Position numbers and translations under genes: made by a program. A stretch of DNA of 64,000 bases. Source: Cohaesibacter haloalkalitolerans. Lineage in GTDB: Bacteria; Pseudomonadota; Alphaproteobacteria; Rhizobiales; Cohaesibacteraceae. Below the pieces are notes generated by a model. The model worked only from the letters and a program-made list of their open reading frames with translations, did no database searches and had not been told where the DNA came from. Positions 1-8,796 of the stretch are shown here, in pieces; within the stretch, counting starts at the first letter, position 1, and every line of letters begins with the position of its first letter. The stretch spans positions 124,001-188,000 of the forward strand of contig NZ_QNUM01000004.1 in the NCBI RefSeq assembly GCF_003574655.1, written 5' to 3'.

Positions 1-2
1 AA

Positions 3-629
3 TACAAGGACAAGAACGTTGCCATCATCCAGGACAAGACCGCATACGGCAAGGGTCTGGCTGACGAAACCAAGGCTGCCTTCGAAGCTCTTGGTGGCAA
101 GGTTGCCATGTATGAAGCCTACACCGCTGGTGAAAAAGACTACACCGCTCTGGTTTCCAAGCTGAAGCAGGCCAAGATCGACGCCCTGTATGTTGGTGGC
201 TACCACACCGAAGCAGGCCTGATCGTCCGTCAGATGCGTGAACAGGGCATGGACACCGTCCTGATCTCTGGTGACGCTCTGGTTACCGACGAATACTGGT
301 CCATCACCGGCGACGCTGGCGAAGGCACCCTGATGACCTTCTCTCCTGATCCGTCCCTGAACCCTGAAGCAGCTCCGGTTGTTGAAGAATTCAAGGCAAA
401 GGGTCTGACCACCGAAGGGTATGTTCTCTACACCTATGCTGCCATCCAGGCTTATGTTGACGCTGTCAAGGCTGCCGGTTCCACCGACTATGACGCTGTC
501 ACCGAAGCTCTGAACTCCGGCGAATTCCCGACCGTTCTGGGCAACCTGTCCTTCGACGACAAGGGTGACGTCACCCTGCCGGGCTATGTCTGGTACAAGT
601 GGAGCAAAGGCAAATACGCCTACAAATAA
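3..629 (+). CDS. Branched-chain amino acid ABC transporter substrate-binding protein (5' truncated)
   Basis: The reading frame is open from the left edge and ends at 629, so only the C-terminal 208 residues are present and the signal peptide is outside the window. The visible part has the type-1 periplasmic binding fold of LivJ-like proteins: a stretch running YKDKNVAIIQDKTAYGKGLA, then a VGGYHTEAGLIVRQMRE segment, and a C-terminal LSFDDKGDV motif that is typical of the family. Such proteins capture leucine, isoleucine, valine or related ligands in the periplasm for a LivHMGF permease. No permease gene follows; a strong terminator lies 70 bases downstream, so any partner genes would be upstream of the window. 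Family assignment is firm, ligand is not known. Confidence 0.9.
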   Translation, partial: YKDKNVAIIQDKTAYGKGLADETKAAFEALGGKVAMYEAYTAGEKDYTALVSKLKQAKIDALYVGGYHTEAGLIVRQMREQGMDTVLISGDALVTDEYWSITGDAGEGTLMTFSPDPSLNPEAAPVVEEFKAKGLTTEGYVLYTYAAIQAYVDAVKAAGSTDYDAVTEALNSGEFPTVLGNLSFDDKGDVTLPGYVWYKWSKGKYAYK

Positions 630-700
630 GACGGCACAGCCTCTTATTGACGCTTGAACATGGCGCCCTAAAGCGTCATGAAAAGAAATGACAAGAAACG

Positions 701-732
701 AAAAGCCCCTCTGAGCCATCAGAGGGGCTTTT
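701..732 (+). terminator. Rho-independent terminator after the binding-protein gene
   Basis: A perfect 12-bp inverted repeat (AAAAGCCCCTCT / AGAGGGGCTTTT) encloses an 8-nt loop and ends in a T run. It lies between the binding-protein stop and the next gene, and also shows that the downstream transporter does not start at the in-frame ATG at 678. Confidence 0.9.
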
Positions 733-773
733 CAGCATTCCCCCATCGCCTTTTCCCAGCCGCCTTTCTCCTT

Positions 774-1691
774 ATGAGTGCCGCCATGAAAGCCTATCTT
801 GCGCTCGCTGCAGCCATGATTCTCACCGGAATCAACGTCGCCATCGGCAAGGTCATCGTGGCTGAAATCCCGCCGACCTCCTTCTCGATGCTGCGCTTCG
901 TTCTGGCAAGCCTGTGTCTGGTGCCGCTGGCATTGTTCGAACCGGGCGGACTGACGAGCCTTGCGCGTCTCTCCCGGCGCCAATGGGGTGAAATCATGCT
1001 GCTTGCGCTGTTTGGCGTCGTCGGCTTCACCACCCTGATGCTGATCGGCCTGCAATATACCACCGCCATCAATGCGGGCATCATCGCCTCATCACTGCCA
1101 GCGATCATCGCCCTGCTCAGTCTGCTGGTGCTCAAGGAGTTCATTTCGCGGCGCAAGGTGTTGTCGATCGGACTGGCAGTGCTTGGCATCGCATGCATCA
1201 ACCTGGCAAGACCCGATGATGGCAGCGGCGCGTCAGACTGGCTCGGCACCCTTCTGGGCAACAGCTTTGTGTTGATGGCTGCTTTCTCCGAGGCAGTCTT
1301 TGCCATTCTCACGCGCCGCTATTCGAGCATCATCCCGCCATGGACGCTGACCATGATTGTCCATCTGGTGGCAATTCCCATCACCCTGCCCATCCTCCTG
1401 TGGCTGGACGGCGGCTGGCAGCTTCCCCTCGATGGCCCCCTCTCCTTCTGGCTGCTGGCGGTCTATTATATCTTTGCGTCCAGCATCCTGTCCTTCTTCC
1501 TCTGGTGCATCGGCATCAAGTCGGTCACTGCCTCGTCCAGCGCGATATTCACTGCCCTCGTTCCCACCACCACCATGTTCGTTGCTGTCTTGGCATTGGG
1601 CGAAAGCATGGTTACTCTGCAAGTCATGGGGCTTGTGGCCGTCTTTGCTTCACTGGGCATCGGCCTGATAGCGCGACCGCAAGGAAACTGA
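774..1691 (+). CDS. EamA/DMT-family transporter
   Basis: A hydrophobic protein of about 305 residues with roughly ten transmembrane segments in two EamA halves, as in drug/metabolite exporters of the RhaT/YdcZ type. The first helix starts at KAYLALAAAMILTGINVAIG and the second half begins near GTLLGNSFVLMAAFSEAVFA. An in-frame ATG exists at 678, but that extension would translate the terminator hairpin at 701-732, so a start at 774 or 786 is preferred. The stop is one base before the ATG of the P1 peptidase gene, so the two are probably co-transcribed. Substrate cannot be inferred; export of an amino acid or peptide product would fit the neighbour but is speculation. Confidence 0.85.
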   Translation: MSAAMKAYLALAAAMILTGINVAIGKVIVAEIPPTSFSMLRFVLASLCLVPLALFEPGGLTSLARLSRRQWGEIMLLALFGVVGFTTLMLIGLQYTTAINAGIIASSLPAIIALLSLLVLKEFISRRKVLSIGLAVLGIACINLARPDDGSGASDWLGTLLGNSFVLMAAFSEAVFAILTRRYSSIIPPWTLTMIVHLVAIPITLPILLWLDGGWQLPLDGPLSFWLLAVYYIFASSILSFFLWCIGIKSVTASSSAIFTALVPTTTMFVAVLALGESMVTLQVMGLVAVFASLGIGLIARPQGN

Positions 1692-1692
1692 C

Positions 1693-2712
1693 ATGAACAA
1701 TCTCATCACCGACATCGACGGGCTGTTCGTAGGCAACGCCACCGACGAAGCGCTAAAATCAGGCACCACGACACTGGTTTGCCGGGAGGCCATGGTCGCC
1801 TCCTATGCCGTTCTTGGTGGCGCACCGGGAACGCGGGACACCGATCTTCTCAATCCCGACCAGACCGTCGAACGGATAGACGCGATTACCCTTTCGGGCG
1901 GCTCGGCCTTTGGTCTTGATGCCGCAGGGGGTGCGCAGGGCTGGCTCAAGCAGCAGGGCCGCGGCTTCGCCGTCGGGCCGATCCATGTGCCGATTGTTCC
2001 GGCAGCGATTCTGTTTGATCTGGCCAATGGCGGCAACAAGGACTGGGGCGACAGATCGCCCTACTGGGACCTTGGCTGGCAATCGGCTGAACAGGCGTCA
2101 ACACACTTCGAGCTAGGCAGTCACGGCGCCGGAGCCGGTGCCCTGATCGCCGGGATCAAGGGTGGGCTGGGCTCAGCCTCCACCCGGACCGCGTCCGGCA
2201 TCACCATCGGAGCTCTGGTGGCCGTCAACGCCCTTGGTCAGGCGACCATGGGCGAAAGCGCCCATTTCTGGGCGGCACCCTTTGAACAGGACGGAGAATT
2301 TGGTGGCATCGGTCTGCCCGGCTCTATGCCCGCCCACGTTGCCCGACCCTTCACCAAGATGGACGCCACAAAGGAGCAAGGCCCCGCCAATGGCAACACC
2401 ACCATTGGCATCATTGCAACAGACGCCAGCCTCACCAAGGCTGCGGCCAGACGACTGGCCATCATGGCCCATGACGGCTTTGCCCGCGCGCTCTGGCCTT
2501 CGCACACCCCGATGGATGGCGATCTGATCTTTGCCCTTTCCACAGGCGCAAAAGACCTCCCCGACGAGGACACAGCCTTCATCGAGTTGGGGGCCCTTGC
2601 TGCTGCTACCATGGCCCGCGCCATCGCAAGAGGGGTTTATTGCGCCACGCCGAGGGCCAATGATCGCTTCCCGACATGGCAGCAGAAGTTCGCCGCAGAA
2701 AGCTGCGCTTGA
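1693..2712 (+). CDS. P1-family peptidase (DmpA/L-aminopeptidase D-esterase type)
   Basis: This 339-residue protein matches the P1 (peptidase S58) family, self-processing N-terminal nucleophile hydrolases that release N-terminal amino acids or beta-amino acids from peptides and amides. Visible family features are VGNATD near residue 13, TLSGGSAFGLDAA near 67-77, a glycine-rich HGAGAGALIAGIKGGLGSAS segment, and NGNTTIGIIATDA near 233-245. By analogy with DmpA, whose nucleophile Ser lies in the last motif, Thr236 or Thr237 is the likely autoproteolysis site and catalytic residue. The gene starts two bases after the EamA transporter stop codon, suggesting an operon. Substrate is unknown. Confidence 0.88.
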   Translation: MNNLITDIDGLFVGNATDEALKSGTTTLVCREAMVASYAVLGGAPGTRDTDLLNPDQTVERIDAITLSGGSAFGLDAAGGAQGWLKQQGRGFAVGPIHVPIVPAAILFDLANGGNKDWGDRSPYWDLGWQSAEQASTHFELGSHGAGAGALIAGIKGGLGSASTRTASGITIGALVAVNALGQATMGESAHFWAAPFEQDGEFGGIGLPGSMPAHVARPFTKMDATKEQGPANGNTTIGIIATDASLTKAAARRLAIMAHDGFARALWPSHTPMDGDLIFALSTGAKDLPDEDTAFIELGALAAATMARAIARGVYCATPRANDRFPTWQQKFAAESCA

Positions 2713-2766
2713 GACCGGAACCACTCCCGTAGTAAGCCCCGACAACAGCCGAGCAGCACTGTAGCC

Positions 2767-2796
2767 ACCAAGGGTCACCCCGTTACGACCCTTGGT
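2767..2796. terminator. Inverted repeat downstream of the P1 peptidase gene, possible terminator
   Basis: A perfect 10-bp inverted repeat (ACCAAGGGTC / GACCCTTGGT) with a 10-nt loop lies 55 bases after the peptidase stop. It is followed by AAAACAGGA and only then by a T run, so it is a weak terminator; an operator for the Lrp gene downstream is the alternative. Confidence 0.5.
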
Positions 2797-2900
2797 AAAA
2801 CAGGATTTTTCTCCTTTTCTACAGCACAACCAAAATTGATATATACAAACCCGTATTTTCTGAGTAGCTTTGGAAGAAATCCTTCTCAAGAGAGTAAAAA

Positions 2901-3374
2901 ATGGAAAAAATGACACTCGATTCCGGGGACCTCCGGATCCTGAAGGTATTGCAGGATGATGCATCGCTTTCCATCGCGGAAATCGCCAAGCAATCCGGCA
3001 TGTCCCAGACCCCGTGCTGGCGCAGGATCAAGAAACTGAAAGAAACCGGCGTTCTCAAACAGATTACCGCAATTGTCGACCGGGAAGCGGTTGGCCTGGG
3101 CTTTGTTTCCTATGCCTTCGTCAAGCTGACGGTTCCCAGCCGCAAGAATATGGAAGAATTCGACCGCCTGACCCAGCTGTGGCCAGAGGTTGTGATTTGC
3201 GAGCGGATCACCGGGGCGGTTGACTATATGGTCAAGGTCGTCACCGAAGATATCAAGTCCTATGACAACTTCCTGCGCAACAAGCTCTTGAACTCCGAGC
3301 TGGTGTCCGATGTGCAATCTCGCATCGTGGTCTCCACTGTAAAGGACACCGCCTCACTGCCTCTGGAGGAATAG
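2901..3374 (+). CDS. Lrp/AsnC-family transcriptional regulator
   Basis: A 157-residue protein with the two-part Lrp layout. An N-terminal winged helix-turn-helix (LSIAEIAKQSGMSQTPCWRR at about residues 20-40, then IKKLKETGVL) is followed by a RAM/AsnC ligand-binding domain containing ERITGAVDYMVKVVTEDIKSYDNFL. Such proteins bind DNA as octamers or dimers and sense amino acids. The gene stands alone after an AT-rich stretch (2800-2900) that probably holds its promoter. The nearby EamA transporter and peptidase genes point in the same direction and could be its targets, since Lrp regulators often control adjacent amino acid exporters, but no site is proven here. Confidence 0.92.
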   Translation: MEKMTLDSGDLRILKVLQDDASLSIAEIAKQSGMSQTPCWRRIKKLKETGVLKQITAIVDREAVGLGFVSYAFVKLTVPSRKNMEEFDRLTQLWPEVVICERITGAVDYMVKVVTEDIKSYDNFLRNKLLNSELVSDVQSRIVVSTVKDTASLPLEE

Positions 3375-3591
3375 ATCCGACGAACGGCGCCACCCCGCAA
3401 CAAAAGCGCCGTCCGCCCCTGCACGCCCTCCTTTCAGGTTCGGTTCAACCGAGGACCTGCCCTCTTCTCAAAAACTGCGCCCAAAAAACTGCATCCGGCA
3501 AGACGAACATCTAAGGCTCTCTCCTTGCCCATATGAGCACAATGTGCTACCGCGTGGGCATCACTGAGATTAATCAAGGACAGCAGACATC

Positions 3592-4269
3592 ATGGTGCGA
3601 CCGATCAAAATCGCCCCGTCCATTCTCGCCTCCGATTTTGCACGGTTTGGCGAAGAAGTTCGGGCAATCGACGAAGCTGGGTGTGACTGGATCCATGTCG
3701 ACGTCATGGACGGCCATTTCGTTCCCAACATCACCTTTGGCCCCCAGGTCGTTCGAGCCATCCGGCCCCATACCGACAAGACCATCGACACCCACCTGAT
3801 GATCGCGCCCGCCGATCCCTATCTTCAGGAATTTGCCGATGCCGGATCTGACATGATCACGGTGCACGCGGAAGCTGGCCCGCATCTCGACCGCTCCCTG
3901 CAGGCCATCAAGGCCATGGGCAAGATGGCTGGCGTTTCGCTCAACCCGGGCACCCATGAGAGCGCCATCGAATATGTGCTCGACAAGGTGGACATGGTGC
4001 TCATCATGAGCGTCAACCCCGGCTTTGGCGGCCAGTCCTTCATCCCCACCACCATCGACAAGATCCGCAAGGTCCGGGCGCTGATCGGCGACCGCGACAT
4101 CGACATCCAGATCGACGGTGGCGTGACCACGGAAACCGCTCCGCTCATTGCCGCCGCTGGCGCCAATGTTCTGGTTGCCGGTTCCGCCGTGTTCAAGGGC
4201 AATTCCGTTGAAAGTTACCGCGAGAATATCGCACGCATCCGTGAAGCCGCTGAGAAGGCCCAGGCCTAA
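3592..4269 (+). CDS. rpe: Ribulose-phosphate 3-epimerase
   Basis: This protein of 225 residues is the cytosolic TIM-barrel enzyme that interconverts D-ribulose 5-phosphate and D-xylulose 5-phosphate in the pentose phosphate pathway. Family motifs are complete: [15 protein letters not shown] at the N-terminus, [12 protein letters not shown] with metal-binding His and Asp, [15 protein letters not shown], and QIDGGV near the C-terminus carrying the second catalytic Asp. Length equals the usual family size. An AAGGA ribosome binding sequence lies upstream of the ATG. purB follows 64 bases later on the same strand, so co-transcription is possible. Confidence 0.96.
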   Translation: MVRPIKIAPSILASDFARFGEEVRAIDEAGCDWIHVDVMDGHFVPNITFGPQVVRAIRPHTDKTIDTHLMIAPADPYLQEFADAGSDMITVHAEAGPHLDRSLQAIKAMGKMAGVSLNPGTHESAIEYVLDKVDMVLIMSVNPGFGGQSFIPTTIDKIRKVRALIGDRDIDIQIDGGVTTETAPLIAAAGANVLVAGSAVFKGNSVESYRENIARIREAAEKAQA

Positions 4270-4333
4270 CAGACCCATTTCGACGCGCATCCAGAGGCTT
4301 GCGCGCGCCAACTAGCAAGAACAGGCAGACAAC

Positions 4334-5662
4334 ATGATCCCTCGTTATTCCCGCACCGAGATGACCTCCATCTGGTCTCCGGAAACCAAGTTCCGAATCT
4401 GGTTCGAAATTGAAGCCCACGCCTGCGACGCGCTGGCCAAACTGGGCGTCATTCCGGAAAGCGCCGCCAAGACCATCTGGGAAAAAGGCGGTTCGGCCAC
4501 CTTCGATATAGACCGCATCGATGAGATCGAACGCGAAACCAAGCATGACGTCATCGCCTTCCTCACCCATCTGGCCGAGTTCATCGGACCGGACTCCCGC
4601 TTCGTGCATCAGGGCATGACCTCCTCGGACGTTCTGGACACCTGCTTCAACGTCCAGCTGACCCGCGCAACCGACCTGCTGCTGGCCGACATCGACGCCC
4701 TGCTGGCCGCCCTCAAGCGCCGCGCCATGGAGCACAAGAACACCGTCTGCATTGGTCGCTCCCACGGCATCCACGCCGAGCCGGTCACCTTTGGTCTGAA
4801 GATGGCTGAAGCCTATGCCGAGTTCGATCGCTGCAAGGCCCGCCTCATCGCAGCCCGCAACGAGATTTCCACCTGCGCCATTTCCGGCGCGGTTGGCACC
4901 TTTGCCAACATCGACCCGAGCGTTGAAGAGCATGTGGCCGAAGCCATGGGCCTGAAGCCGGAGCCGGTCTCCACCCAGGTCATCCCGCGTGACCGTCACG
5001 CCATGTTCTTTGCAACCCTTGGCGTTGTCGCGTCTTCCGTCGAGCGCGTTGCAACCGAGATCCGCCACCTGCAGCGCACCGAAGTTCTGGAAGCTGAGGA
5101 ATTCTTCTCCAAGGGCCAGAAAGGCTCTTCGGCCATGCCGCACAAGCGCAACCCGGTTCTGACCGAAAACCTCACCGGCCTGTCGCGCATCGTCCGCTCG
5201 GCCGTGACCCCGGCGCTGGAAAACGTCGCCCTGTGGCACGAGCGCGATATCTCCCACTCCTCCGTCGAGCGGATGATTGGCCCGGATGCCACTGTCACCC
5301 TCGACTTCGCTCTGGTCCGCCTGACCAGCGTCATCGACAAGCTGCTGGTCTATCCGGAACGCATGGTCGGCAACATGGATCGCCTTGGCGGTCTCGTCCA
5401 TTCCCAGCGCATCCTGCTGGCTCTGACACAGGCAGGTTCCTCTCGCGAGGACGCCTATCGCCTCGTTCAGCGCAACGCCATGAAGGTCTGGGAAAGCTAC
5501 CACCATGCAGGCAATGCAGAGGTCGATTTCCTCACCGAGCTCTTGAATGACGCCGATGTGCGCCAATATCTGTCAGAAGATGAAATCAAGAGCCGCTTCG
5601 ATCTGGGCTATCACACCAAGAATGTGGATGTGATCTTCAAGCGTGTCTTCGGCGAAAGCTGA
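4334..5662 (+). CDS. purB: Adenylosuccinate lyase
   Basis: A 442-residue member of the fumarase/aspartase superfamily. It cleaves SAICAR to AICAR and adenylosuccinate to AMP, releasing fumarate, in purine synthesis. The signature GSSAMPHKRNP lies near residue 262 on the mobile catalytic loop. HQGMTSSDVLDT and RSHGIHAEPVTFG supply the other two active-site regions, including the catalytic His and Ser/Thr. Length and motifs match the short alphaproteobacterial PurB form. It sits apart from the purC-purS-purQ-purL group 3 kb downstream, with unrelated genes between. A small hydrolase gene follows after 32 bases. Confidence 0.96.
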   Translation: MIPRYSRTEMTSIWSPETKFRIWFEIEAHACDALAKLGVIPESAAKTIWEKGGSATFDIDRIDEIERETKHDVIAFLTHLAEFIGPDSRFVHQGMTSSDVLDTCFNVQLTRATDLLLADIDALLAALKRRAMEHKNTVCIGRSHGIHAEPVTFGLKMAEAYAEFDRCKARLIAARNEISTCAISGAVGTFANIDPSVEEHVAEAMGLKPEPVSTQVIPRDRHAMFFATLGVVASSVERVATEIRHLQRTEVLEAEEFFSKGQKGSSAMPHKRNPVLTENLTGLSRIVRSAVTPALENVALWHERDISHSSVERMIGPDATVTLDFALVRLTSVIDKLLVYPERMVGNMDRLGGLVHSQRILLALTQAGSSREDAYRLVQRNAMKVWESYHHAGNAEVDFLTELLNDADVRQYLSEDEIKSRFDLGYHTKNVDVIFKRVFGES

Positions 5663-5694
5663 ACCGGTCGCAAGCGCGAAAGAGAGGCAGATAA

Positions 5695-6249
5695 ATGAAG
5701 GCGTCTGAAGCAGACATTTTCATTATTCCCGGGCTGGACAACTCCGGCCCGGACCATTGGCAATCGCGCTGGGAAGACAAGATCCGGTCTGCCCGCCGTA
5801 TCGAGCAACTGGACTGGGCAAACCCGCAGATGGAAAGCTGGGTGAGCAAGATCATTGCCGATGTGGAACAGGCGACGCGGCCAGCGGTGCTCGTCGCCCA
5901 TTCCCTTGGGGTGGTCGCAACGGTCAAGGCGGCAGCAGCCATTGCCCCGGGTATCGTCCGGGGTGCCTTTCTGGTGGGCATGCCGAATGTCGAGAGCGAT
6001 GATCATGTCCCCGGACATATCCGCCATTTTGCGCCGATCCCGGAAGAGCAATTGCCCTTCCCGTCGATTCTCGTGGCGTCCCGCAGCGACCCCTATTGTG
6101 CCTTTGAAACCGCCGAGCATTTCGGTCGGAAATGGGGCTCTACCTTTGTTGATGCCGGTGACACCGGCCACATCAACGAGAAAAGCGGACAGGGCCCGTG
6201 GCCGGAAGGCCTGATGACCTTCGCCAATTTCATGACCAAGCTGTCCTAG
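5695..6249 (+). CDS. RBBP9/YdeN-family alpha/beta hydrolase
   Basis: This serine hydrolase-like protein is 184 residues long. The N-terminal IFIIPGLDNSGPDHWQSRWE is the hallmark of the RBBP9/YdeN group; VAHSLGVVAT near residue 66 holds the nucleophile Ser in the elbow; SRSDPYCAFETAEHF carries the likely acidic residue and GDTGHINEKSG the catalytic His. It starts 32 bases after purB behind a GAGAGG ribosome binding site, so it may be the last gene of an rpe-purB transcript. The natural substrate of bacterial YdeN-like enzymes is not established, and none can be assigned here. Confidence 0.88.
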   Translation: MKASEADIFIIPGLDNSGPDHWQSRWEDKIRSARRIEQLDWANPQMESWVSKIIADVEQATRPAVLVAHSLGVVATVKAAAAIAPGIVRGAFLVGMPNVESDDHVPGHIRHFAPIPEEQLPFPSILVASRSDPYCAFETAEHFGRKWGSTFVDAGDTGHINEKSGQGPWPEGLMTFANFMTKLS

Positions 6250-6292
6250 GCGAACCGGGACGAGCGGGCTCAAAGCGACACAAGAAATGAAC

Positions 6293-6317
6293 AAGGGCCT
6301 GACATTGTCAGGCCCTT
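6293..6317 (+). terminator. Hairpin terminator after the hydrolase gene
   Basis: Arms AAGGGCCTGA and TCAGGCCCTT with a 5-nt loop lie 44 bases after the hydrolase stop codon. The T run after the stem is short (TTTCT). It may also serve the converging small membrane protein gene. Confidence 0.75.
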
Positions 6318-6367
6318 TCTGCTGGTCCCCACTCTTGAAATCTTCCGCGAGCTGATCCTCATGCGGA

Positions 6368-6595
6368 TCATGCCGTGGCAGTTGGTCCCTTCGAAGAGAT
6401 CATCGCGTCCACCCTTTTGGCAACGAGCCAAGACACCGGCAAAGCCACAACAACCCCGGCCCCCACGAACGCCAGCAGCAGCCCCACATTGATGGAGAGC
6501 GTTCCGGACATGGTCAATGGTACGAGCGCAAAGATCCCCGCAAGTGTCGGTGCAATGACGATAAAGAACAGAGCCACAAGCTTGAGCATTTTCAT
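6368..6595 (-). CDS. Small two-helix membrane protein (the family often mislabelled CTP synthetase)
   Basis: About 75 residues with two hydrophobic helices: LKLVALFFIVIAPTLAGIFA and INVGLLLAFVGAGVVVALPV, ending in SWLVAKRV. Small proteins of this pattern occur singly in many alphaproteobacteria. From memory they are often annotated as CTP synthetase, although they are far too short and share nothing with PyrG. The start at 6595 is chosen because a G-rich ribosome binding stretch sits just upstream; the ATG at 6589 has better spacing and may be the true start. Function is unknown. The gene converges on the hydrolase gene. Confidence 0.7.
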   Translation of the reverse strand: MKMLKLVALFFIVIAPTLAGIFALVPLTMSGTLSINVGLLLAFVGAGVVVALPVSWLVAKRVDAMISSKGPTATA

Positions 6596-6825
6596 CCCCC
6601 CCGATGATAACTGGCCAACAATGCTGCAACGGCTCCCTTGTTTCCCGGCCGCCACATTGGTCGAAACCCGTGTTCAGGATGAATTCAAATTTCCATATGT
6701 TCGATGATATGGATCAATAAAGCAGCATATATTTTGCCTAATTCTAAACTACATGCATCGAAGAGCCTGCACCGGTTGCGCAGACCCTCCTGTCTTCATC
6801 CAAAGGGGCGGAGGAAAACCCCGGC

Positions 6826-7611
6826 CTAGCCCTTGAGATCAGCCGCCACTTGCTGCATGCCCGCCGCCAGATAGCCGCTGTCACTGCCCACGGCAATCAG
6901 GTTGAAGCCGAACCCGGCATAGCGCTTGGCATAGTCCACGCTGAAGGCATAGATCCCCGAGAATTTGCCCGCCTCGGCCGCCTTGTCAGCAATGAGCTTG
7001 TAGGCCTTGTTCGACATCTCGCAATCCATGTCGACCCGCTCGCCCTTCATCAGCGTCAGGGACAGATCTGCCGGACCGACAAACACACCATCAAGCCCTT
7101 CGACCGCCAGAATGTCGTCAAGATTGGCCAGCGCCCGCTCGGTTTCCACCATGGCAAAGACGAGGCAGGCACCATTGGCCTTGGCGGCATAATTGGCTGC
7201 GTCCGTTCCGTATAGGGAGCAGGCACCGAACGGCCCAAAGCTGCGCTCGCCGACCGGGGTGTATTTGGCTGCATTGACCAGAGCCTGTGCCTCGGCAGCA
7301 GTGTTGATCATCGGTGCCACGATGCCCTGCACCCCGAAATCCAGTGCCCGCGAGACGAAGGCAAAGTCACCCACCGGAATACGCAGCAGCGGCGCCTTGC
7401 CTGCGTGATGAATGGCTGCGGTCATTGCTTGAGCCGCAGCAAAATCCATATGACCATGCTGGGCATCGATCAGAACGGCATCAAACGGGCCGCTGGCCAC
7501 GGCACGAGCAACCAGCACATCGGCAAAAAGGCTCCAGGCGCTGTAAAGGGGTTGGCCCTCGGCCTTGGCGCGGGCAAGCTCATGAGAAAAGGTGGTAAAC
7601 GGCTCGGTCAT
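6826..7611 (-). CDS. HpcH/HpaI-family aldolase
   Basis: A class II, metal-dependent aldolase of the HpcH/HpaI family, 261 residues long, similar to 4-hydroxy-2-oxoheptanedioate and 2-dehydro-3-deoxyglucarate aldolases, which split 2-keto-3-deoxy acids into pyruvate and an aldehyde. DAQHGHMDF near residue 48 carries the catalytic His. RIPVGDF, GVQGIVAPMINTAAEA, MVETERALANLD (metal-binding Glu) and DGVFVGPADLSL follow in family order. A GGAGAG ribosome binding site lies before the ATG at 7611. The gene stands alone, with no hydroxyphenylacetate or glucarate genes beside it, so its substrate is open. Confidence 0.88.
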   Translation of the reverse strand: MTEPFTTFSHELARAKAEGQPLYSAWSLFADVLVARAVASGPFDAVLIDAQHGHMDFAAAQAMTAAIHHAGKAPLLRIPVGDFAFVSRALDFGVQGIVAPMINTAAEAQALVNAAKYTPVGERSFGPFGACSLYGTDAANYAAKANGACLVFAMVETERALANLDDILAVEGLDGVFVGPADLSLTLMKGERVDMDCEMSNKAYKLIADKAAEAGKFSGIYAFSVDYAKRYAGFGFNLIAVGSDSGYLAAGMQQVAADLKG

Positions 7612-7854
7612 TTGGCTCTCCGGTATAAACTGATAAAATACAGATGGTTAGCGCATCAAATCCAATCAATAGCTCATACGCCGTGCTGAAGCGACGCGCA
7701 ACCAAACCAATGGAGAGTAGCAGAATTTGTCACAGCCCGCCGAGGACTGCCAAAAGCCTATTGGATGAGCCGGACATACGTCAGGAGGCCATAGGAGATC
7801 GAAATCCCCGGAAAGAAAGACAAGAAGGAACCGGACGGGCTCACCGTCGCGGGG

Positions 7855-8178
7855 TCATGCACCCGCAGCAACCTCTTCCAGAGCCATCGACATGAAGCGG
7901 CTCAGTTTCTGCCGGATGCGGTGCTCGGAATAGCTCAGGTCGATGGCACGGAAGTCTTGGCTGATCTTCTCGACGACATCATCATCGTCGGTGCGTTTCA
8001 GACTGTGCCGGATCATGTCCGAGGCATATTGCTCGGCGTCATCGCCCGAAATGCCCAGCTTGCTTGCCGCCCAGTGGCCAATCAACTTGTTGCGTCGAAC
8101 AATGGCCTTGAACTGCAACTCCTGCTCATGTGCAAATTTGGCTTCATAGCCAGCTTCCCGATTGTCAAACGTGGTCAT
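7855..8178 (-). CDS. F1F0-ATPase zeta subunit (DUF1476)
   Basis: A 107-residue protein starting MTTFDNREAGYEAKFAHEQE, which is the conserved opening of DUF1476 proteins. In Paracoccus denitrificans this family is the zeta subunit that inhibits ATP hydrolysis by the F1F0-ATP synthase through its N-terminal region; it is restricted to Alphaproteobacteria. LIGHWAASKLGISGDDAEQYA and the C-terminal helical part also fit. The start at 8178 is favoured over the upstream ATG at 8214 by homology and by a GGGAGGGG ribosome binding site. It is a single gene away from any atp operon, which is normal for this family. Confidence 0.92.
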   Translation of the reverse strand: MTTFDNREAGYEAKFAHEQELQFKAIVRRNKLIGHWAASKLGISGDDAEQYASDMIRHSLKRTDDDDVVEKISQDFRAIDLSYSEHRIRQKLSRFMSMALEEVAAGA

Positions 8179-8796
8179 GGTACCCCTCCCAAAAGTGCCT
8201 TGCCGAATGAACAAATTTACAAAAACCGATCAATTTTCTGACAATTGGAACACGCCCTCAAAACACCCCTCACCGCCTCGTCCCGGCGAAGGCAAATACG
8301 CATCAAACCTTAGGTATATTCTACCATAGTTTCTACCAATTACAAAGAAGAGCTGACCGGAAATCCACCCGTCCACCGCTGTGACCCACCCTCCTTTGGA
8401 CGCATTTGGTTTGCTGCCAACCGGCGACTGATGCCACGAAGTCAGCACTTGACAAAGAATAAGCGAAGAACGACAAAAATCTGCCTCCGAAGCCGTTTCA
8501 AAGATTGTGTAACTGGCAGGAATTCGCTATTCAGCGGCCAACGGATTGCACTTGGCAGACTGCATGGCTGGTAAATCTTCGGAGGATGGACCAGACCGTC
8601 AGCAAATAGGCTATAGTGCAACAGCAAATGGCCTGATTCTCATTGCGCACAGTGCCGCCTCCGGCAGGGGCACAGCACCTTGGAACCACGCGCCGGACGA
8701 AGTCCAATTCAAAAGCCTCGCGCAGAACAGCAATTTCTGTCAGGCTTTGCCCCCTGAAAACCGCCCCTTTGGGCAGAACTGAATGGTAATACGCTC
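8179..8796. other. Intergenic region between the zeta gene and purC
   Basis: About 618 bases with no convincing gene. Short frames at 8230-8448 (minus) and 8546-8782 (plus) have no family features. The region should contain divergent promoters for the zeta gene and purC. A TATAGT at about 8611-8616 could be a -10 element for the pur operon, but no good -35 was found. No riboswitch structure was recognised by eye. Confidence 0.5.

Noticed and set aside
678-773. Upstream extension of the EamA transporter from the ATG at 678
   Set aside because: The extension would translate a perfect terminator hairpin and has a basic sequence unlike transporter N-termini.
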